A stretch of DNA of 21,680 nucleotides, taken from the NCBI GenBank assembly GCA_014238325.1, contig JABABH010000245.1, positions 1 to 21,680 on the forward strand. The letters run 5' to 3'. Below, one piece after another: positions 7,196 to 14,811 of this stretch. Both the position numbers and the translations under genes were made by a program. Positions within the stretch are counted from its first letter, which is position 1; the number at the start of each line of letters is the position of its first letter. The notes beneath the pieces are model-generated. The model was not told where the DNA came from, searched no databases, and was given only the letters and a program-made list of their open reading frames with translations. The stretch comes from Coxiellaceae bacterium (lineage in GTDB: Bacteria; Pseudomonadota; Gammaproteobacteria; Coxiellales; Coxiellaceae).

Positions 7196-8029
7196 ATGGC
7201 GACCACAGCAGCGATGGTGAAGGCACTCCGGGAACGTACGGGTGCGCCGATGATAGACTGTAAAAAAGCTTTGGATGAGACGAATGGAGATATTGAGGCG
7301 GCGATTGACGTTCTCAGGAAAAAGGGCCGTGCCGTCGCGGCAAAACGAGCAGGCAAAATAGCGGTAGAAGGCGTGATTGTGATTGCAGTCAGCGAGGATC
7401 AGACAAAAGCCTTTATGATGGAATTAAATTGTGAGACGGATTTTGTCGCACGTGATCCTAGTTTTACTAAGTTTGCTTATCGTACAGCTGAGTGCGGTTT
7501 AGCAGCGCAAGCTCAAGATGTCGAGACTACTTTAGCCTTAGTTCCGGATCCTAATACAAAGGAGTCTATTGACGATTTAAGACAAGCTCTCATTGGAAAA
7601 ATTGCTGAGAATATACAACTGCGACGTGTTGTATGTTTATCGGTGCATGGTATGGTCGGCTATTATTGCCATGGCCAGCGTATTGGTGCGATTGTTGCAA
7701 TGGACCAGCCAAATCCGGCCTTAGGTAAGGATATTGCAATGCATATCGTCGCTTCTAACCCTCTTGCTGTATCGATAGATGATGTACCCAGTCAATTTAT
7801 TGAGCGAGAAAAAAGTATTGTATTAGAACAGGCCAAAAATTCAGGTAAGTCGGATGCTATTATTGAGAAAATGGTCTCTGGTCGTGTGAATAAAATTTTA
7901 AAAGAAGTGAGTTTGCAAGAACAGCCTTTCTTTAAGGATCCTGATATTTCAGTGGGCCAATTACTAGCTAAAGAAAATGCGGCTATATCCTCATTTGTGC
8001 GTTACGAATTAGGTGAAGCTCTTGTCTAG
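7196..8029 (+). CDS. tsf: Elongation factor Ts
   Basis: EF-Ts is the nucleotide exchange factor that releases GDP from EF-Tu. The 277-residue product (E. coli 283) has the N-terminal UBA-like module with RTGAPMIDCKKAL (14-26), then KIAVEGVIVI and the signature NCETDFVARD (78-87), which contains the TDFV residues that contact EF-Tu. Two further core repeats follow, with the helical hairpin region around residues 185-225. GAGGT at 7185-7189 is a good ribosome-binding site for the ATG at 7196. It lies 75 bases after rpsB, as in most gammaproteobacteria. Confidence 0.97.
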   Translation: MATTAAMVKALRERTGAPMIDCKKALDETNGDIEAAIDVLRKKGRAVAAKRAGKIAVEGVIVIAVSEDQTKAFMMELNCETDFVARDPSFTKFAYRTAECGLAAQAQDVETTLALVPDPNTKESIDDLRQALIGKIAENIQLRRVVCLSVHGMVGYYCHGQRIGAIVAMDQPNPALGKDIAMHIVASNPLAVSIDDVPSQFIEREKSIVLEQAKNSGKSDAIIEKMVSGRVNKILKEVSLQEQPFFKDPDISVGQLLAKENAAISSFVRYELGEALV

Positions 8030-8091
8030 TTTTATGAGAGAGGGGCGGAATATTTTTCGTGCGCTGTCTCGTCTTAGTATGGGAGCTATAC

Positions 8092-8832
8092 ATGTCTGAA
8101 GGTACTCAACCTTTATATCGTCGTGTACTGCTTAAAATGAGTGGGGAAGCCTTAATGGGAGACGGGGAGTCGTTTATTGATTCTCGGGTTCTCGACCGTT
8201 TGGCCAATGACGTTGCTATGGTGTACCGTTTAGGGGTAGAGATTGCTATTGTTATCGGTGGAGGGAATTTTTTTCGAGGTGCTGCTCTTGAGGAAGCGGG
8301 TATACATCGTATTACAGGCGATGATATGGGCATGTTGGCTACCGTGATTAACGCATTAGCGTTAAGGGATTCATTTGAGCGCTCAGGATTGCCTGTGCGT
8401 ATTTTGTCAGCGATTCCGATTACCGGTGTTGCTGACCCTTTTGATCGCCGTAAAGCTGTGCATCACCTTAAACAAGGTCGGATAGTTTTATTTGCAGCCG
8501 GAACAGGAACGCCGCTGGTGACGACCGATTCAGCAGCCAGTTTACGTGGTATTGAAATCGATGCAGATGTGGTTTTAAAAGCTACACATGTGGATGGTGT
8601 TTATTCTGATGACCCCCTGAAGAATAAGGATGCTACCTTATTTCGGCGCCTGACTTACCAAGAGGCACTAAAAAAAGAGTTAGCGGTGATGGATTTACCG
8701 GCATTTTGTCAGTGCCGTGATCATCAGATGAAACTACGTGTCTTTAATATTAACAAAGAAGGCGCATTGTGGCGGGTTATCATGGGTGAATCAGAAGGAA
8801 CTCTCGTATCTGGAGAAGGTGAATCATGCTGA
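8092..8832 (+). CDS. pyrH: Uridylate kinase (UMP kinase)
   Basis: PyrH phosphorylates UMP to UDP in pyrimidine synthesis; it is a cytosolic hexamer of the amino-acid kinase fold, usually activated by GTP and inhibited by UTP. The 246-residue product has LLKMSGEALMG (13-23), VIGGGNFFRG (54-63), GDDMGMLATVINALA (77-90) and the UMP-binding GTGTPLVTTDSAASLRG (137-153), followed by DADVVLKAT and VDGVYSDDP. The ATG at 8092 has GGGAGC at 8081-8086 as ribosome-binding site and matches the family N-terminus; an upstream in-frame ATG at 8059 would add 11 unrelated residues. Its stop overlaps the frr start (ATGCTGA), so the two are translationally coupled. It works in the same pathway as carAB further downstream. 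Confidence 0.97.
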   Translation: MSEGTQPLYRRVLLKMSGEALMGDGESFIDSRVLDRLANDVAMVYRLGVEIAIVIGGGNFFRGAALEEAGIHRITGDDMGMLATVINALALRDSFERSGLPVRILSAIPITGVADPFDRRKAVHHLKQGRIVLFAAGTGTPLVTTDSAASLRGIEIDADVVLKATHVDGVYSDDPLKNKDATLFRRLTYQEALKKELAVMDLPAFCQCRDHQMKLRVFNINKEGALWRVIMGESEGTLVSGEGESC

Positions 8833-9383
8833 ATGAGATTATTGGCCATGCCGAAGAGCGTATGTCTAAAGGCCTTGAAGTGTATCAATCTGACCTGTCT
8901 AAGTTAAGAACGGGTCGTGCGCATCCCAGTTTTTTAGAACATATAAAAGTCAATTACTACAATGCTGATACCCCCTTAAACCAAGTGGCAGCTATTGCAA
9001 TAGAAAACCCTCGCCTTTTGTCGGTGATCCCTTGGGAAAAGAGTATGGTGGCTGCCATAGAAAAAGCGATTCGTGCTTCTGATTTAGGGCTGAATCCTAA
9101 TGTAGCGGGCATGACAATTTATGTGCCGTTACCAGAGTTAACCGAAGAGAGCCGTAAAAAATTAAATCGTGTGGTGCGAGAAGAATCTGAAAAGGCTCGG
9201 ACCGTAACGCGTACTTTTAGACGCGATGCTAATCATGCGTGCGATGAGTTATTGAAGGAAAAAACTATTAGTGAAGATGAGTGTCGTGATACCAAGGTAA
9301 GAATACAAAAATTAACCGATAATGCTATTGCGCGTATTGATAAAATGATGCATGAAAAAGAAGCTGATTTAATGCGTATGTAA
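8826..9383 (+). CDS. frr: Ribosome recycling factor
   Basis: RRF, with EF-G, splits the post-termination ribosome. The product is 185 residues, the same as E. coli. Conserved segments include LSKLRTGRAHPSFL (the family motif RTGRA, 28-32), the YYNADTPL turn into the beta domain II, KAIRASDLGLNP, VPLPELTEESRKKL, and the C-terminal helix with RRDAN. The start codon overlaps the last codons of pyrH by seven bases, and GGAGAAGG at 8812-8819 (inside pyrH) is well placed as ribosome-binding site. A 132-base gap with no evident gene follows before uppS. Confidence 0.97.
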   Translation: MLNEIIGHAEERMSKGLEVYQSDLSKLRTGRAHPSFLEHIKVNYYNADTPLNQVAAIAIENPRLLSVIPWEKSMVAAIEKAIRASDLGLNPNVAGMTIYVPLPELTEESRKKLNRVVREESEKARTVTRTFRRDANHACDELLKEKTISEDECRDTKVRIQKLTDNAIARIDKMMHEKEADLMRM

Positions 9384-9515
9384 TGCGACATGATAGATCT
9401 TCATGGAGACGGAGATGGAGGTAGCTCATCGCATAGGCGAGCCTTCATACTCCCATATACAAGACGATTTTTCTGCGTTCATAACCTAGTTTGAATACAG
9501 GACAAGCAGAGTACC

Positions 9516-10244
9516 ATGGCTAAGCTGCCTAGACATATTGCAATTGTAATGGATGGTAATGGACGTTGGGCCATACGTCGTTCCTTGGCACGTGCAGCGG
9601 GCCATGAGTCGGGCGCACGTGTTGTGCGAGATATTGTACAATATGCTGCTGAGCGTCGTATCGAGGTCTTGACCTTATTTGCTTTTAGTCTTGAAAATCG
9701 ATTGCGACCAGCTTCAGAAGTTAATTTTTTGATGCGTTTGTTTCTTCGTGCGCTCCAAGAGAATACGGCTAAGCTCCATGAAAACAATATTCGTTTGCGT
9801 ATTATTGGTGACTATCGTCAATTTGATTCCGCATGGCGGCAACAAGCAAAAGCTTCTCAGGATTTAACTCAAGCTAATGACGGCTTAACCCTCGTGATTG
9901 CTATACATTATAGTGGTCGCTGGGATATTACGCAGGCTGCTTCTCAGTTATGTGCAGCTGTACAGCGAGGTGATATTCAGAGAGATTCGATTACACCTGC
10001 TATTTTCGAACGTTATTTGACCTTATCGGATATGCCCGATCCTGATTTATTGATTCGTACAAGCGGGGAGCAACGACTGAGTAATTTTATGCTCTGGCAA
10101 TTTGCATATACTGAAATTTATTTTACGCCGTTGTGCTGGCCTGAATTTGATCGTAAAGCTTTTGATGATGCATTGGCTTTTTATCAAAGACGAAAGCGTC
10201 GTTTTGGCCGGATCCCTGAGCAGATGGAACAAGAATATGCTTAA
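9516..10244 (+). CDS. uppS: Undecaprenyl pyrophosphate synthase (cis-prenyltransferase)
   Basis: UppS condenses eight isopentenyl diphosphates onto farnesyl diphosphate, making the C55 lipid carrier for peptidoglycan and O-antigen. The 242-residue product has the catalytic Asp13 in MDGNGRW (12-18), GHESGA, the FSLENRLRP segment (57-65), HYSGRWD (131-137), and RTSGEQRLSNFMLWQ (181-195) with the diphosphate-binding Arg residues and the Glu200 metal ligand. Two substitutions stand out: the usual Trp in FSxENW is Arg62, and the usual Asn in ANYGGR is His131. No obvious ribosome-binding site precedes the ATG, but MAKLPRHIAIVMDGN matches the family. The end overlaps cdsA by eight bases. The gene is otherwise intact, so it is likely functional with altered active-site edges. 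Confidence 0.95.
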   Translation: MAKLPRHIAIVMDGNGRWAIRRSLARAAGHESGARVVRDIVQYAAERRIEVLTLFAFSLENRLRPASEVNFLMRLFLRALQENTAKLHENNIRLRIIGDYRQFDSAWRQQAKASQDLTQANDGLTLVIAIHYSGRWDITQAASQLCAAVQRGDIQRDSITPAIFERYLTLSDMPDPDLLIRTSGEQRLSNFMLWQFAYTEIYFTPLCWPEFDRKAFDDALAFYQRRKRRFGRIPEQMEQEYA

Positions 10245-11067
10245 GTTGCGTTTATATACCGTGGCACTGGCATTGCCTCTATTACTGGCTGCTATATTTT
10301 TTTTACCGACCCTAGGCTTTGAAATATTAATAGGGATTATCGTCGGATGGGTCGCTTGGGAATGGTCGCAGTTTGCTACGACGAAACGCGTATGGCGTCA
10401 AACGTATACCCTAGTACTGATGATGATATTAGCTGTTTTAGGTTATATATTATCACCCTTATCGGCTATAGGTTTATCCAAGCTATTTTTCTTTTATGCG
10501 TGTTGTGGGGTCGTATTATTTTGGCTGTGGCCCATAGCCAGTGTGATGGGTTATGCTAAATATGATGCTCCCTTGGGTTTCCAATATCCGAGTATCATTA
10601 TGCTATTTGGTGGTATTGCGCTACCCATGTGTTGGATATCGATTATTTTATTAAGAGCATATAGCGGTCCATCAGGTTTGTTGTTTTGTTTAATCCTTAT
10701 TTGGTCGGTTGATATAGGTGCTTATAGCTTGGGACGAATGATGGGGAAGACAGCTTTGTTGCCACGTGTGAGCCCGAAGAAAACCTGGGAAGGATGTTGG
10801 GGTGGTTTTGGACTATGCCTGTTTATTCTAGTGATCGCTGTTTTGATATCGCATCATTATATCCTGCTTTGGTTAGGGCCAACCTTAGTATTATTAGCAG
10901 TCTTCGGGGATTTATTTGAGAGCATGTTGAAGCGACAGTGTCATATAAAGGATAGTGGTAAAGTGTTGCCAGGCCATGGAGGTATGCTAGATCGCTTTGA
11001 TAGCATGATGCCAGCTATGCCTCTTTGCCTTTGTTTTGTATTAGGCTTAAAAAATGGATTATTTTAG
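10237..11067 (+). CDS. cdsA: Phosphatidate cytidylyltransferase (CDP-diglyceride synthase)
   Basis: CdsA makes CDP-diacylglycerol from phosphatidate and CTP at the inner membrane, the branch point to all phospholipids. The 276-residue product (E. coli 285) is almost entirely hydrophobic with about seven or eight membrane segments. It carries the family signature at 229-255: SMLKRQ, a conserved KD, then PGHGGMLDRFDS, with the catalytic acidic residues. The conserved DIGAYSLGR and SPKKTWEG motifs lie at 159-167 and 179-186. The ATG at 10237 overlaps the end of uppS by eight bases (coupled translation); a longer in-frame start inside uppS at 10102 is unlikely because it would add non-homologous residues. 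In many relatives dxr and rseP follow cdsA; here they do not. Confidence 0.96.
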   Translation: MLKLRLYTVALALPLLLAAIFFLPTLGFEILIGIIVGWVAWEWSQFATTKRVWRQTYTLVLMMILAVLGYILSPLSAIGLSKLFFFYACCGVVLFWLWPIASVMGYAKYDAPLGFQYPSIIMLFGGIALPMCWISIILLRAYSGPSGLLFCLILIWSVDIGAYSLGRMMGKTALLPRVSPKKTWEGCWGGFGLCLFILVIAVLISHHYILLWLGPTLVLLAVFGDLFESMLKRQCHIKDSGKVLPGHGGMLDRFDSMMPAMPLCLCFVLGLKNGLF

Positions 11068-11253
11068 TCTGTTCATAACTGATCTTAGATCGGACTTGCA
11101 AAAGTTGCCATTTTTTTCATAGCTTTGCTAAAAAGCATGGGATATGTCATCATGGGGTCCTAGCTTGGCGCTTTACGGAAATAGCTCCAGCTTTAGCGGT
11201 CTGGCGATATATTGCTTTGATACAAACGATGCTTATCTATAAGGGAAAAGGAT

Positions 11254-12000
11254 ATGCTGGTATTTATTCTTGCTTTTGTTATACTCGTACTATTAGTCTT
11301 TTTATTCTCCTCCTGTAAAGTCTTAAATGAATACGAGCGTGGAGTCGTCTTTTTTTTGGGTCGTTTTCAGGACGTTAAGGGTCCTGGCCTAGTGGGCTTA
11401 ATGCCGCTTATGCAAACGATGGTGCGTGTTCAACTGCGAACAGTTGTGATGGATGTGCCCAGTCAGGATGTGATTTCTCAAGATAATGTATCGATGCATG
11501 TCAGTGCCGTGGTTTATTTTCGTGTCTGCAATCCTGAATACGCGATCATTCAGGTAGAGAGTTATTATGATGCAACGCGCCAGTTAGCGCAAACAACGTT
11601 GCGTTCTGTATTGGGGCAGCATGATTTGGATGAAATGCTCTCGAAACGCGAAAAATTGAACCATGATATAAAAAAGATCTTAGATGCAGAAACTGAGGCC
11701 TGGGGTATCAGCGTCTCGCATGTTGAAATTAAGCGCATTGATTTAGAAGAAAGTATGGTACGTGCGATTGCACGTCAAGCTGAGGCAGAGCGGGAGCGTC
11801 GTGCAAAAGTCATTAATGCAGAAGGGGAGTTTCAGGCCTCCGAGCGTTTACGTGAAGCAGCGGAAATTCTGACTCAGCAGCCACAAGCTTTGCAGCTGCG
11901 TTATTTGCAAACGCTGATGGATTTGGCAAATGACAAAACCTCTACCATTATTTTTCCCGTACCGATAAATTTGATTGACCTTTTTCAAAATAAGCGTTGA
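11254..12000 (+). CDS. Slipin/stomatin-like SPFH domain membrane protein
   Basis: The 248-residue product has one N-terminal membrane segment (about 2-19) followed by a prohibitin-homology (SPFH) domain starting with EYERGVVFFLGRF and continuing through VMDVPSQDVISQDNVSM and VVYFRV. A charged coiled coil (about 165-205, QAEAERERRAKVINAEGEF) and a short C-terminal segment complete it. This order and length match bacterial slipins, oligomeric proteins of membrane microdomains often encoded with an NfeD protease partner. No NfeD gene lies next to it in this window. The function in the cell is not known precisely; roles in membrane organisation or protease control are usual guesses. AAGGGAAAAGG at 11240-11250 serves as ribosome-binding site. 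Confidence 0.88.
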   Translation: MLVFILAFVILVLLVFLFSSCKVLNEYERGVVFFLGRFQDVKGPGLVGLMPLMQTMVRVQLRTVVMDVPSQDVISQDNVSMHVSAVVYFRVCNPEYAIIQVESYYDATRQLAQTTLRSVLGQHDLDEMLSKREKLNHDIKKILDAETEAWGISVSHVEIKRIDLEESMVRAIARQAEAERERRAKVINAEGEFQASERLREAAEILTQQPQALQLRYLQTLMDLANDKTSTIIFPVPINLIDLFQNKR

Positions 12001-12324
12001 TGCATATCCATGCAACCCTTAATGGTTCTATAGCCAAAACGTCCTTCCATTCAACCGTCTTGATCTGAGTTATTTTCAACCTATGGCTTGAAAATAGATG
12101 CCAGAATCGATCATTTTTATCTCATTACGACGCTATGCTTTAATTCAAGCATTGGATGTTGTTTGTCAATATGAGAGCGTAGCTACAAATAGGAGCATAT
12201 GGATTCAAGGTTCAATGCATCTTGAAGTGAGATGGGTATATCATGATGTGTTGATCCGGATAGTGCAACTTAGCTCAGGTGGCGATATAGTAGACCTTTA
12301 AAGAGCTAGAAAGAGTACGGCATT
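12001..12324. other. Intergenic region between slipin gene and pdxB
   Basis: This 324-base stretch holds no convincing gene. TGCAT and ATGCA (12001-12005, 12010-12014) form a tiny hairpin right after the slipin stop, and a 9-bp inverted repeat lies at 12071-12096. A 67-codon open frame at 12098-12301 has no ribosome-binding site and no recognisable features; I consider it non-coding. No clear promoter for pdxB was found, although one is expected here. Confidence 0.4.
12071..12096. repeat. 9-bp perfect inverted repeat
   Basis: TATTTTCAA (12071-12079) and TTGAAAATA (12088-12096) are exact reverse complements separated by eight bases. It lies 70 bases after the slipin gene and 230 bases before pdxB. 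No U-tract follows, so it may be an operator or mRNA stem rather than a terminator. Confidence 0.4.
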
Positions 12325-13458
12325 ATGTTTAAAATTGTAGCAGATCGTCGCATCCCTTATTTGCAAGAATTGTTTGGTCCCTATGGGGAACTGATTGAAA
12401 TACCGGGAACCCGAATCGGTGCAAAGGACCTGAAGAATGCAGACGTGTTATTAACCCGTACCGTGACGCCAGTCAATGCAGCTTTATTGCAAGGTTCTGC
12501 AGTCGAGTTTGTGGGTAGTACGACAGGGGGGCATGACCATATTGATGCTGCTGCTTTAAAAACATTGGGTATGACTTGGGCTTACGCGCCGGGTTCGAAT
12601 GCTCAAGCCGTTGCGGAGTACGTCTTATGTTGTATCGCTGCTTTGCGTCAAGAGTCTGATAGATTATGTGATCCTGTTTCAATTGCGGTTATGGGTGTGG
12701 GACATGTAGGCTCGCGGGTGGCGCATACCTTGTCGACCTTTGGTTTTGAAGTATTGCTCTACGACCCACCGCGTGCGATTCGAGAATGTAGTTTTGAGTC
12801 AGTCTCTCTTGAGGACACTCAAGGGGCAGATATCATCTGCGTTGTGACGCCACTGACATGGACTGGGTCTTATCCAACCTACCACATGATTGATGCTCAT
12901 TATTTAGAAGGCATGCGAGCAAAATATCCTATTTTGATCAATGCTGGCAGAGGAGCTGCTATTAATAATGAAGCACTATTAAAGGTAATACAGGAGGGTC
13001 GTGTTAAGGCTTGTTTAGATGTTTGGGAGCATGAACCCAATATTAGCAGCGAGTTGTTGAAAAATAGTATCATTGGAACACCGCATGTAGCCGGTTATAC
13101 CCGGTTAGCAAAATGGCGTACTGTCTATCATGTGTATCGAGAGTTTCTCAAGCATTTCCACCTAGATGATCATCGAGGATGGGAGCCGACTTCGACAGCT
13201 CTTAATACGAAACAAAATTTGGATATTTCAGATTGTGAGACTTGGGAATCGGTACTGTTGAAAGTTTATAATCCCATGCATGATACCGAAGGTTTGCAGC
13301 ATGCAGCATCGTCTGACCCTCATAATATGGCCTCTGTGTTTCAGCAATTACGGAGAGTATATCCTCGACGCCATGAATTTTCACAGATTCTTTTGACCTC
13401 GACGCTGACAGCAGCACTCAAGGAAAGTTTAGCACATCTCAATTTTGATTTTGGATAA
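12325..13458 (+). CDS. pdxB: 4-phosphoerythronate dehydrogenase
   Basis: PdxB oxidises 4-phospho-D-erythronate in the DXP-dependent pyridoxal 5'-phosphate pathway, which is typical of gammaproteobacteria. The 377-residue product (E. coli 378) is a D-2-hydroxyacid dehydrogenase: N-terminal FKIVADRRIPY and VGSTTGGHDHID, PGSNAQAVAEYV (89-100), the NAD-binding MGVGHVGSRV (123-132), DPPRA (147-151), catalytic Arg209 in NAGRGAAINN, the Glu of DVWEHEP (232-238) and catalytic His254 in GTPHVAGYT. The C-terminal dimerisation part (about 290-377) is less conserved but of normal length; the PPRA segment and this extra domain separate PdxB from other dehydrogenases. The gene stands alone between the slipin gene and carA, each separated by more than 150 bases. 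Confidence 0.95.
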   Translation: MFKIVADRRIPYLQELFGPYGELIEIPGTRIGAKDLKNADVLLTRTVTPVNAALLQGSAVEFVGSTTGGHDHIDAAALKTLGMTWAYAPGSNAQAVAEYVLCCIAALRQESDRLCDPVSIAVMGVGHVGSRVAHTLSTFGFEVLLYDPPRAIRECSFESVSLEDTQGADIICVVTPLTWTGSYPTYHMIDAHYLEGMRAKYPILINAGRGAAINNEALLKVIQEGRVKACLDVWEHEPNISSELLKNSIIGTPHVAGYTRLAKWRTVYHVYREFLKHFHLDDHRGWEPTSTALNTKQNLDISDCETWESVLLKVYNPMHDTEGLQHAASSDPHNMASVFQQLRRVYPRRHEFSQILLTSTLTAALKESLAHLNFDFG

Positions 13459-13511
13459 TGGAGTATTTGCTGTTTTTGTGACCCGAGAGTATACTTCAGT
13501 GCGATTGGCAA

Positions 13512-13528
13512 GCCTATGTAGGATAGGC
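13512..13528 (+). terminator. Weak hairpin after pdxB
   Basis: GCCTAT (13512-13517) and ATAGGC (13523-13528) form a 6-bp stem with a 5-base loop, 54 bases after the pdxB stop. A T-rich run appears only about 20 bases further on, so terminator function is uncertain. It could instead belong to the carA leader. Confidence 0.25.
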
Positions 13529-13631
13529 GTTGGCTACCTTGATATCTATTTTTGTTGGGATTAGCTTCGTTAAATGGCAAGGCATGCGGCAAAAATAATC
13601 ATGATATCGTCCATATTTTTAGAGATTCAGT

Positions 13632-14807
13632 ATGCTCGAAAGACCGTATTATCATCGTGTACCTGCTTATGTGGCCTTGGAAGATGGTACAGTTTTTTTT
13701 GGCCGTTCCGTGGGTGCACCCGGTCAGTTTGTCGGTGAGGTAGTCTTTAATACTTCGATGACGGGTTATCAAGAGATGGCGACAGACCCGTCTTATGCTG
13801 GCCAAATTATTGTGTTTACGACTCCACATATCGGTAATGTTGGGGTGAATGAGGATGACGTAGAGTCCTCGCGTATATGGGCTGGAGGGCTGGTTATGCG
13901 AGAGTATTCGCCTATCGTCAGCAGCTGGCGTTCGCAAAAGTCTTTATCTGAGTATTTATGTGCTCAAGGTGTCATCGGGATGACAGGCGTAGATACCCGT
14001 AGCTTAACGCGTTTGATTCGTGAAAAAGGGGCGCTACGGGGTTGTTTAATGGCCGGAGAAGCTGCAAATGCTGCGCAAGCCTTAGCGGCTGTGAATGTTT
14101 ATGTGGATCGACTCAAAGAAACTCAAGATGAAGATATGACAGCTTGGGTGACTTCTCAAGTTATCAGGCCATGGACTACCGGAACTTGGGGTGGATGCTT
14201 ATCTCAAGATAGCAACACTTTGGGTGCTCCGCATGTGTTGGTTTATGATTTTGGTGTTAAGGAACAGATCTTACGTTTGTTAGTCGATGTGGGTTGTCGT
14301 GTGACCGTATTGCCAGCACGAACGACCATGAAAAAGGCTTTGGCATTACAGCCGGATGGGGTTGTTTTTTCGAATGGTCCTGGGAATCCTGCTGCCTGTT
14401 CTGATGCGATTCTCATTCTTCAACAGTTCTTGGACCAATCGATACCCGTACTGGGTATTTGCTTAGGATTTCAATTATTAGCTTTAGCGTGCGGTGCAAA
14501 AACCTGTAAGATGAGCTATGGTCATCATGGTGCGAATCATCCTGTTAAAAATTTAACAACGGGTAAAGTAGCTATTACCTCTCAAAACCATGGTTTTATG
14601 GTCGAGGCCAACACCTTGCCCTCGTCTCTTACGGTAACGCATCGCTCATTATTTGATGATACGATACAGGGCATTGCTCACGAGCATAAGCCGGCGATTG
14701 CTTTTCAGGGGCATCCGGAAGCGAGTCCGGGTCCTGACGATATGCATGATGTTTTTCTCGATTTTCTTCATTTAATGTCTCAATATACGGCTCGGCCGAC
14801 GGTTTAG
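13632..14807 (+). CDS. carA: Carbamoyl-phosphate synthase small (glutaminase) subunit
   Basis: CarA hydrolyses glutamine and passes ammonia through a tunnel to CarB for carbamoyl phosphate synthesis, feeding pyrimidines and arginine. The 391-residue product has the CPSase small-subunit N-domain (ALEDGTVFFG, VVFNTSMTGYQEM, GVDTRSLTR) and a C-terminal class I glutamine amidotransferase domain. The catalytic triad is complete: Cys277 in GICLGFQLL, His361 and Glu363 in FQGHPEASPGP. FSNGPGNP (246-253) is the usual oxyanion-region motif and YGHHGANHPV the substrate-side loop. The N-terminus is eight residues longer than in E. coli. carB follows after only four bases, so the two are cotranscribed and coupled. 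No ARG box or PyrR-type leader was recognised upstream. Confidence 0.97.
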   Translation: MLERPYYHRVPAYVALEDGTVFFGRSVGAPGQFVGEVVFNTSMTGYQEMATDPSYAGQIIVFTTPHIGNVGVNEDDVESSRIWAGGLVMREYSPIVSSWRSQKSLSEYLCAQGVIGMTGVDTRSLTRLIREKGALRGCLMAGEAANAAQALAAVNVYVDRLKETQDEDMTAWVTSQVIRPWTTGTWGGCLSQDSNTLGAPHVLVYDFGVKEQILRLLVDVGCRVTVLPARTTMKKALALQPDGVVFSNGPGNPAACSDAILILQQFLDQSIPVLGICLGFQLLALACGAKTCKMSYGHHGANHPVKNLTTGKVAITSQNHGFMVEANTLPSSLTVTHRSLFDDTIQGIAHEHKPAIAFQGHPEASPGPDDMHDVFLDFLHLMSQYTARPTV

Positions 14808-14811
14808 GGGT

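Noticed and set aside
9384..9515. Possible terminator or small gene between frr and uppS
   Set aside because: Only a weak imperfect hairpin (around 9424-9442) without U-tract and no credible open frame were seen.
10102..10236. Longer cdsA start inside uppS
   Set aside because: The extra 45 residues do not resemble CdsA N-termini and translate uppS out of frame; the overlapping ATG at 10237 fits the family.
12098..12301. 67-codon open frame between the slipin gene and pdxB
   Set aside because: No ribosome-binding site before the ATG and no recognisable features; a chance frame is more likely, although a small gene cannot be fully excluded.
13599..13937. 112-codon minus-strand frame over the start of carA
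   Set aside because: It lies inside the well-conserved carA N-terminus and has no features of its own.
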